From NCBI GenBank assembly GCA_003158415.1, contig PMJA01000336.1, forward strand, positions 1 through 5,784: a DNA stretch of 5,784 nucleotides, in the 5' to 3' direction. This DNA comes from Methylobacter sp. GTDB taxonomy: Bacteria; Pseudomonadota; Gammaproteobacteria; Methylococcales; Methylomonadaceae. The position numbers were made by a program, and so were the translations under genes. Below, piece after piece: positions 1 through 4,521 of this stretch (positions are counted from its first letter, which is position 1; the number at the start of each line of letters is the position of its first letter). Below the pieces are notes generated by a model. The model had not been told where the DNA came from. It saw only the letters and a list, made by a program, of their open reading frames with translations, and searched no databases.

Positions 1-384
1 GTCGGCGCACTGAGCTTTTTAGGTTATTTAGATGCCATGGCGCATTATTTGTTTACCGTCATCAATCCCACCTTAGCAAATATCTTAATTGGCTTGTCAT
101 CCTCATCGATAGACAACGGCACATTGATGTTTGCCGTGTTAAATATGCACCCCAATCTGCCCGTCGGACAATGGTTATTATTAACCCTGACCCTGGGGGT
201 GGGCGGTAGTTTATTAGCGATAGGTTCTGCGCCTGCGCTGCATGTATTGGGATTAATGAAAGGCACTATGAAAGAAGGCGAAGGCTATACTTTTACTCTG
301 CATTTACGCTGGATGCCTGTCATTTTATTAGGGTTCTTCGCCAGTATTGTTACGCTCTTTTTCATAAATGGCGGCAAGTTTTAA
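1..384 (+). CDS. nhaD: NhaD-type Na+/H+ antiporter, C-terminal part (5' end outside window)
   Basis: Reading frame 1 is open from the first base to the TAA at 382-384, giving 127 residues with no start in view; the in-frame ATG at 37 is internal. The protein is an inner-membrane secondary transporter expected to exchange Na+ for H+ (ion transporter superfamily, NhaD family). Seen in the sequence: a hydrophobic helix with the segment SSSSIDNGTLMFAVL, which matches the family's conserved 'xxxxDNxPxMFAVL' stretch; then HPNLPVGQWLLLTLTLGVGGSLLAIGSA, matching the conserved GQW...GVGGSxLxIGSA block; then YTFTLHLRWMPVILLGFFASI, the usual last helix. Odd points: the aspartate-asparagine pair is followed by GT instead of the usual I/V-P, and the segment after IGSA (PALHVLGLMKGTMKEGEG) departs from the common 'AAGVALMGQ' form and seems slightly longer. 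It could be a divergent paralogue with another cation preference. Family assignment is from remembered motifs and is fairly sure. Confidence 0.8.
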   Translation, partial: VGALSFLGYLDAMAHYLFTVINPTLANILIGLSSSSIDNGTLMFAVLNMHPNLPVGQWLLLTLTLGVGGSLLAIGSAPALHVLGLMKGTMKEGEGYTFTLHLRWMPVILLGFFASIVTLFFINGGKF

Positions 385-517
385 TATGCCTACGAAACGG
401 ATGAGTGAGTATTCTCAGTGTTTTGATATTAAATGATAGCGTAGCATCCAAAGGGCTGATTCCTCCATTACTCCCGTCATGATGCCAGAAGTCTCCTCGT
501 AAATCGGGTCTACGAAA

Positions 518-2065
518 TTGAAAAATCCTTATTTAAGAACAAATCGAGCCGAACTATCTTATGCCTATTGGCTTTGGGGGATCGCTATACCTTTAATGCT
601 GACCTTAGTCGACTGGCCTTTTCGAGAAGTCCTTACGCCCAGTAATATTCTGCTTGTGTATTTGCTGGGGGTATTTTTCGTGGCCTTGCGCTTCGGCCTT
701 AGTCCCTCCATTTTGGCCTCATTGACTAGCGCCGCAGCCTTCGCGTTTTTCTTCGCTCCGCCGATTTTTTCTTTCGCAATCGCCGACCAGGAAAACTTGG
801 TCGGTCTGGCAGTCATGTTGATAGTCGGTGCGATAACCAGCAATTTGGCGGAAAACATCCGCCACCAGACCTATGTAGCCGAGCAGCGCGAGCGGCGAGC
901 ATCGGCTCTTTATAGGTTGAGTAAGGCGTTGGCTGAAGCCCGCCGGGAAAAAGAAATTATTGAAGTCGGTGTACGCCATATCCATGCCGAATTCGACGGC
1001 AGGAATACACTGCTATTTCCCGATGACAACGGTCTTATGCGCTATCCAATAGAACCGCCCTTGGCTATTTCTTTACAGGGAGTCAACTTGGTGGTGACCA
1101 GATGGGTCTTCAACCATGGGCAAATGGCAGGTAATGGCACCGACACCTTCCCTAGCGAGACAGCCATCTACGTGCCGCTCAAAGGATCAACAGGAACTAT
1201 CGGCGTACTCTCACTCGAACCAATCAATGTACGTCGAATCTTTGCGCCGGAACAACGTCAGCTCCTTGACACCTACGTATATTTGATTGTGCATACGCTG
1301 GAGCGGGCCAATTCGGCGGAACTGGCTAAAAATGCAACCTTAAAAATGCAGGTGGAAACTTTGCGTAACTCACTGCTCAGTAGTATTTCCCATGATCTGA
1401 GAAATCCACTGGCCACTATCGTCGGCGCAGCCTGCACACTGGAAATGGACGAGGAACGCCTGGATAAAAGCAGTAGAAAAAAGTTGATAGCCGTGATCAG
1501 TGAAGAAGCCCAGCGCATGTCTGATCTAACCATTAAAATTTTGGAAATGGCTCGGTTGGAAGCGGGCGAAGTGGTACTCAATCGACAATGGTATGCACCG
1601 GAGGAAATCGTCGGTAGCGCCTTACGTCGACTCGATAAAAAACTTAAAACCAGGCCGGTCAATATACACATGGCAGACAATCTGGCATTGATTCATGTCG
1701 ACGCCGTACTGCTGCAACAAGTCATGGTGAACCTGCTGGATAACGCCGACAAGTACTCGCCTGCGGGACGCCCCATCGATATTTCTGTGGTAACTATGCC
1801 TCTCAGTTTGTCGATTACCGTAGCGGATCACGGCCCTGGAATCCCGACTGGCTTGCAACAAAAGATTTTTGACAAGTTTTTCCGCATAAACGAGGAAAGC
1901 GCGCAAAGCGGAGTGGGACTGGGACTGTCCATTTGTCGCGCCATCGTCGAAGCACATGGCGGTGAAATCCAAGCAACCAACCGTAACGGTGGCGGTACGT
2001 TGTTTCAGCTGTATCTTCCTCTTCTGGAATGCCCGCCTACCATCGATCCGGAAGAAAAGGGCTGA
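518..2065 (+). CDS. KdpD-like sensor histidine kinase lacking the N-terminal KdpD/Usp domains
   Basis: Membrane sensor kinase that should autophosphorylate on histidine and pass phosphate to the regulator encoded next. Domains (515 aa): four transmembrane helices at about 16-33, 43-60, 63-86 and 93-112 with the DUF4118 signature FFFAPPIFSF (77-86); an arginine-rich stretch after TM4 (RHQ...RERR), as in KdpD; a GAF-like region at about 135-255; the H-box SISHDLRNPL with phosphoacceptor His292; the N-box NLLDNADKYSP with Asn409; G1 DHGPGIP (437-443), an F-box near FDKFF, and G2 GVGLGLSI (465-472). All catalytic motifs look intact. E. coli KdpD is about 894 aa; the first roughly 380 residues (Walker-containing KdpD domain and Usp domain) are absent here. 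Start: the frame has a TAA at 500-502, no ATG follows before TM1, and TTG at 518 is the only usual start that keeps TM1; the ATG at 596 would cut TM1. Upstream ribosome binding sequence is poor. It forms an operon with the regulator 4 nt downstream. Whether it senses K+ is unknown. Confidence 0.88.
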   Translation: MKNPYLRTNRAELSYAYWLWGIAIPLMLTLVDWPFREVLTPSNILLVYLLGVFFVALRFGLSPSILASLTSAAAFAFFFAPPIFSFAIADQENLVGLAVMLIVGAITSNLAENIRHQTYVAEQRERRASALYRLSKALAEARREKEIIEVGVRHIHAEFDGRNTLLFPDDNGLMRYPIEPPLAISLQGVNLVVTRWVFNHGQMAGNGTDTFPSETAIYVPLKGSTGTIGVLSLEPINVRRIFAPEQRQLLDTYVYLIVHTLERANSAELAKNATLKMQVETLRNSLLSSISHDLRNPLATIVGAACTLEMDEERLDKSSRKKLIAVISEEAQRMSDLTIKILEMARLEAGEVVLNRQWYAPEEIVGSALRRLDKKLKTRPVNIHMADNLALIHVDAVLLQQVMVNLLDNADKYSPAGRPIDISVVTMPLSLSITVADHGPGIPTGLQQKIFDKFFRINEESAQSGVGLGLSICRAIVEAHGGEIQATNRNGGGTLFQLYLPLLECPPTIDPEEKG

Positions 2066-2069
2066 TGCC

Positions 2070-2771
2070 ATGAAAGCGATTAACCCCTTGCTCTTGCTCG
2101 TTGAAGATGATCCACAATTCCAGATGCTGCTAAGCACTACCCTGGAAAGTCAGGATTATCGGGTGCTTACCGCCGCAACAGGACAGGATGGATTGATTAC
2201 CGCCCGCAACCACCAACCCAATCTGCTGATCCTTGATCTGGGACTGCCGGATATAGACGGACAGGAAGTCATTCGCCGTCTGCGCAAATGGTCAGATCTA
2301 CCGATTATCGTGCTCTCAGCACGCAATCAGGAAAGTGAAATTACCCAAGCGCTGGACAACGGTGCCGATGATTATCTCACCAAACCTTTCAGCACTGCCG
2401 TACTAATGTCCCGCATAAAAGCGCTGCTCAGGCGTGTTACCAAAATGCCGGGCGGTACCCAAGAAATTTTCCAGGTTGGTGAGTTAAAAATAGAATTGAC
2501 TAAGCGTAGGGTTTTCGTAGGCGAGCAGGAGGTTAACCTGACGCCTATCGAATTCAACTTGCTCTGCGTACTAATACGCCACGCCGGATTCGTCGTCACT
2601 CACAGGCAATTGCTAGAAAAAGTATGGGGGCCATCTTATGTCGAACACAGCCATTATTTGCGAATTTATATGGGACAGCTACGCCACAAGTTGGAAGCCG
2701 ATCCGGCCCGCCCCCGATACTTGTTAACCGAAGCGGGTGTGGGATACCGTTTATCTGAGGGAGAAAACTAG
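2070..2771 (+). CDS. kdpE: KdpE-like OmpR/PhoB-family response regulator
   Basis: DNA-binding response regulator of 233 aa (E. coli KdpE is 225 aa). The receiver domain (about 6-122) has the acidic pair E12/D13, phosphoacceptor D56 in LILDLGLPDIDG, S83 in IIVLSAR and K105 in DDYLTKPF, so it should be phosphorylatable. The C-terminal winged-helix domain (about 134-230) carries stretches almost identical to E. coli KdpE: LTPIEFNLLCVLI, VWGPSYVEHSHYLRIYMGQLRHKLE, DPARPRYLLTEAGVGYR. Start: the frame stays open upstream inside the kinase gene, but ATG 2070 places the receiver domain at the expected N-terminus, lies 4 nt after the kinase stop, and has the purine-rich GGAAGAAAAGG at 2050-2060 before it. 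The near-KdpE recognition region suggests it binds KdpE-like sites, but no kdpFABC operon is in the window, so the target is open. Phosphorylation by the adjacent kinase is inferred from operon structure. Confidence 0.92.
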   Translation: MKAINPLLLLVEDDPQFQMLLSTTLESQDYRVLTAATGQDGLITARNHQPNLLILDLGLPDIDGQEVIRRLRKWSDLPIIVLSARNQESEITQALDNGADDYLTKPFSTAVLMSRIKALLRRVTKMPGGTQEIFQVGELKIELTKRRVFVGEQEVNLTPIEFNLLCVLIRHAGFVVTHRQLLEKVWGPSYVEHSHYLRIYMGQLRHKLEADPARPRYLLTEAGVGYRLSEGEN

Positions 2772-2864
2772 ATAAATGGAGGGTTTAAACAAACAATACT
2801 AAAGTTTCATGGGAATTTATGGCCCGAATTTTATTCGATGGGCATGATAAAAAAAACGGCTGTT

Positions 2865-2892
2865 TTCTGGCAAATAGTTAACACTGAATAAT
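2865..2892 (+). promoter_or_regulatory. weak sigma70-like promoter candidate for the small gene
   Basis: AATAAT at 2887-2892 matches the -10 consensus at 5 of 6 positions. The best upstream partners are only poor -35 boxes: TTCTGG at 2865-2870 with a 16-bp spacer, or CTGGCA at 2867-2872 with 14. A start near 2900 would give a leader of about 18 nt including the ribosome binding site. In an AT-rich stretch such matches arise by chance, so this is only a candidate. Confidence 0.25.
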
Positions 2893-2907
2893 ACATTAAC
2901 CTTAATT

Positions 2908-2911
2908 GGAG
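2908..2911 (+). promoter_or_regulatory. ribosome binding site that sets the start of the small gene
   Basis: GGAG lies 6 nt before ATG 2918, an ideal spacing. It overlaps the in-frame TTG at 2906, which therefore is not likely to be the start. Confidence 0.6.
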
Positions 2912-2917
2912 AAATTT

Positions 2918-3145
2918 ATGAACAAAATTAGCTTATATCAACTTGGATTTTTTTATGAAGGAGACCCTTATACATTAACGCAACGTTGGGGAACGGAAGA
3001 AGGGTTAGAAATCTTCATAAAAAAAGAATCAATAAATACATGGACAAAAGAATTAACACCGGTAGAAATGGAAGAATCGGAATTTAAATTAGTTGAAGAT
3101 CCTGATAATCCTGGTCTAACTAAAATCGATTTTATTCCTAACTGA
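2918..3145 (+). CDS. small acidic AT-rich hypothetical protein (75 aa)
   Basis: I do not recognise this protein. ATG 2918 with GGAG 6 nt upstream and a TGA at 3143-3145 gives 75 residues. It has no signal peptide, no membrane segment and no cysteine. It is acidic (about 15 D/E against 7 K/R), with a C-terminal half dominated by KELTPVEMEESEFKLVEDPD. An aromatic N-terminal part (LYQLGFFYEGDPYTLTQRWG) suggests a small folded cytoplasmic domain, not a leader or toxin. GC is about 32% by hand count, clearly lower than the genes on either side, with many AAA, GAA, TTA and ATA codons, which may point to horizontal origin or to weak selection. It lies 146 nt after the response regulator on the same strand, probably with its own promoter. 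A role connected with the two-component system is possible but unsupported. The good ribosome site, clean start and protein-like composition make it a likely real gene. Confidence 0.65.
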   Translation: MNKISLYQLGFFYEGDPYTLTQRWGTEEGLEIFIKKESINTWTKELTPVEMEESEFKLVEDPDNPGLTKIDFIPN

Positions 3146-3175
3146 ATAGGTATGCTTTAGCTTTAAAGGGTGTTT

Positions 3176-3187
3176 CCTAACGTTAGG
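3176..3187. repeat. perfect 12-bp palindrome CCTAACGTTAGG
   Basis: The sequence equals its own reverse complement over 12 bases with no spacer. It lies 30 nt after the stop of the small gene. Palindromes without a loop fit a dimeric protein-binding site better than an RNA hairpin, but no gene starts nearby, so its role is unknown and chance is possible. Confidence 0.4.
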
Positions 3188-3220
3188 CATTTCGATACAA
3201 TTTGTCTAATATTTGAATTG

Positions 3221-3240
3221 ACCTTTCATTTAAAGGTTTT
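3221..3240 (+). terminator. weak terminator candidate after the small gene
   Basis: ACCTTT (3221-3226) and AAAGGT (3232-3237) form a 6-bp stem with a 5-nt loop, extendable by one G-U pair, followed by TTTC. The stem has few GC pairs and the T run is short, so termination would be weak. It lies 75 nt after the stop at 3145. Confidence 0.3.
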
Positions 3241-3455
3241 CTTGCTTGAAAATAACTTTCACTGACGGCTTTGGGTCATAGTGGGCATTCGTGGCTTGCA
3301 ATTTTTCCTCAAAAACATCAACACACTTAGAGAGGGGCCTGGGCTTAAGTCCACTTACCTCTTACAAACCACCCTAATTATTGGCGTGCTGCTAAAAATC
3401 ACTCATCTGACCCAATAATGTGCAAAAAAGGCTTATGCTATGACAACATTAGAAC

Positions 3456-3475
3456 TCGATTATTTTAGTAATCGA
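3456..3475. repeat. 7-bp inverted repeat downstream of miaA
   Basis: TCGATTA (3456-3462) and TAATCGA (3469-3475) pair perfectly around the 6-nt loop TTTTAG. No T run follows on either strand, so it is not a canonical terminator. It is the first hairpin beyond the miaA terminator candidate on the minus strand and could stabilise a transcript 3' end. Confidence 0.35.
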
Positions 3476-3488
3476 AATCGGACGCCGT

Positions 3489-3516
3489 AAAACATTTACC
3501 GCTAACACGGCGGCAA
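3489..3516 (-). terminator. intrinsic terminator candidate overlapping the miaA stop
   Basis: On the minus strand TTGCCGC (3516-3510) and GCGGTAA (3502-3496) form a 7-bp stem (one G-U pair) around a 7-nt loop, followed by ATGTTTT. The miaA stop TAG (3504-3502) lies in the loop and 3' arm. The T run is interrupted by a G, so strength is moderate. It would end a mutL-miaA transcript right after miaA. Confidence 0.4.
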
Positions 3517-4467
3517 CCCGTGTAACCTGCCTAAAACACTATCCATTTCCGCTAGCGCCTGCTCCATTAAATCCGCTTGCCCGGTCTGCAAGCTGATAGC
3601 GCCGGTGACTCTACGCAGCCAGGTAAATTGGCGTTTAGCCAATTGCCGGGTGGCGATGATGGCTTTTTCTGTCATGGTTTCAAGATCATCCTCGCCTTGC
3701 AGATAGGTCCAGACTTGCCGATAACCGACAGCGCGAATGGAGGACATTTTTTCGGTTAAATCACCCCGGCGGTAGAGCACCTCCACTTCTTCGATAAAAC
3801 CTTGCTCCAGCATAGTTCGGAAACGTTGCGCGATGATGTCATGCAGTATTTTCCGATCAGGCGGGGCAATGATCAGTTTTATTGCTTGATAAGGCAGTCC
3901 TTCGTTTTGGGCGACATTAAAAAAAGACGTTAAGGGTTTGCCGCTGATTTCATAGACTTCCAAGGCACGTTGGACGCGTTGCGGATCATTCGGGTGTATT
4001 CTTGCCGCAGCTTGCGGGTCTATGCCTGCCAGCCGTTGATGCAGCACTGCTTTGCCTAACCGCGCCAGCTCCTCATCAAGCTTGGCCCTGATCGCCGGAT
4101 CGGCGGGGGGCAATACAGCCAGCCCGTTCAACAGGGCGTTAAAATAAAGCTGGGTGCCGCCGACCAAAATCGGGATTTTCCCTCGCCGGGTTATCGCATC
4201 CATCAAGGCTAGCGCCTGCGTTCTAAACTGGCCGGTAGAGTAAGATTCCGACGGATCCAATATATCGATCAGATGATGAGGAATGTCGGCCCTTTCTGCC
4301 AATGTGGGCTTGGCCGTGCCTATATCCATGCCTTTAAACACCAGCGCGGAGTCTACGCTGATGATTTCTCCGCCCAATGCCTGTGCCAGCTGCACGGAAA
4401 GCGCTGTCTTGCCTGAAGCCGTAGGCCCCATTAAGAAAATCGCCGGAGGTAAGTTATTTTTTTTCAT
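3502..4467 (-). CDS. miaA: tRNA dimethylallyltransferase MiaA
   Basis: Transfers a dimethylallyl group from dimethylallyl diphosphate to N6 of A37 in tRNAs that read codons beginning with U, the first step toward ms2i6A; cytoplasmic. With ATG 4467 the protein is 321 aa (E. coli 316). Seen: P-loop GPTASGKT (14-21), the SVDSALVFKGMDIGTAKP block with the likely catalytic Asp39, DPSESYS, LVGGTQLYF (101-109), the insertion region with ARIHPNDPQRVQRALEV, SIRAVGYRQVW, and the C-terminal TRQLAKRQFTWLRR motif. All are standard for the family and none appears damaged. The frame extends to a GTG at 4497 (331 aa) preceded by AGGA only 2 nt away; the ATG fits family length better, although its own ribosome site is poor. 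It follows mutL by 54 nt on the same strand and is probably co-transcribed, as in E. coli. hfq, the usual next gene in enterobacteria, is absent downstream. Confidence 0.96.
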   Translation of the reverse strand: MKKNNLPPAIFLMGPTASGKTALSVQLAQALGGEIISVDSALVFKGMDIGTAKPTLAERADIPHHLIDILDPSESYSTGQFRTQALALMDAITRRGKIPILVGGTQLYFNALLNGLAVLPPADPAIRAKLDEELARLGKAVLHQRLAGIDPQAAARIHPNDPQRVQRALEVYEISGKPLTSFFNVAQNEGLPYQAIKLIIAPPDRKILHDIIAQRFRTMLEQGFIEEVEVLYRRGDLTEKMSSIRAVGYRQVWTYLQGEDDLETMTEKAIIATRQLAKRQFTWLRRVTGAISLQTGQADLMEQALAEMDSVLGRLHGLPPC

Positions 4468-4521
4468 GGACTGCTTTTGATTGTATATTTCAGGCACGTT
4501 CCTAAGTTTGCGTGTGGCGGC

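Larger units (their letters stand above)
3146..3501. other. 356-base intergenic region between convergent genes
   Basis: No convincing gene in either direction; all frames are broken by stops within short distances and none has a good start. It holds several short inverted repeats: a perfect 12-bp palindrome (3176-3187), a 6-bp stem followed by a short T run (3221-3240), TAAGT-CC-ACTTA nested between AGAGG (3331-3335) and CCTCT (3358-3362), and a 7-bp stem at 3456-3475. Part of it may serve as a bidirectional termination zone between the small gene and miaA. Confidence 0.6.

Noticed and set aside
404..424. TGAG-TATT-CTCA followed by GTGTTTT as an nhaD terminator
   Set aside because: Only a 4-bp stem; too weak to support.
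1956..2069. N-terminal extension of the response regulator reading inside the kinase gene
   Set aside because: The extra 38 residues are an overlapping-frame translation of the kinase end; ATG 2070 fits the KdpE length and has a purine-rich site before it.
1622..2137. Long minus-strand open frame of 171 codons across the kinase-regulator junction, and another at 1273-1680
   Set aside because: Both lie antisense to the kinase gene, match no family I recognise and have compositions expected of shadow frames.
2822..2843. Inverted repeat GCCC-GAAT / ATTC-GAT-GGGC as a terminator for the two-component operon
   Set aside because: The stem needs a 3-nt bulge, and it is followed by an A run and not a T run on the plus strand.
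2906..2917. TTG 2906 as start of the small gene
   Set aside because: It overlaps the GGAG that serves the better placed ATG 2918.
4468..4497. GTG 4497 as the miaA start
   Set aside because: It adds 10 non-conserved residues and its AGGA is too close (2 nt); ATG 4467 gives the usual family length, though the GTG cannot be excluded.
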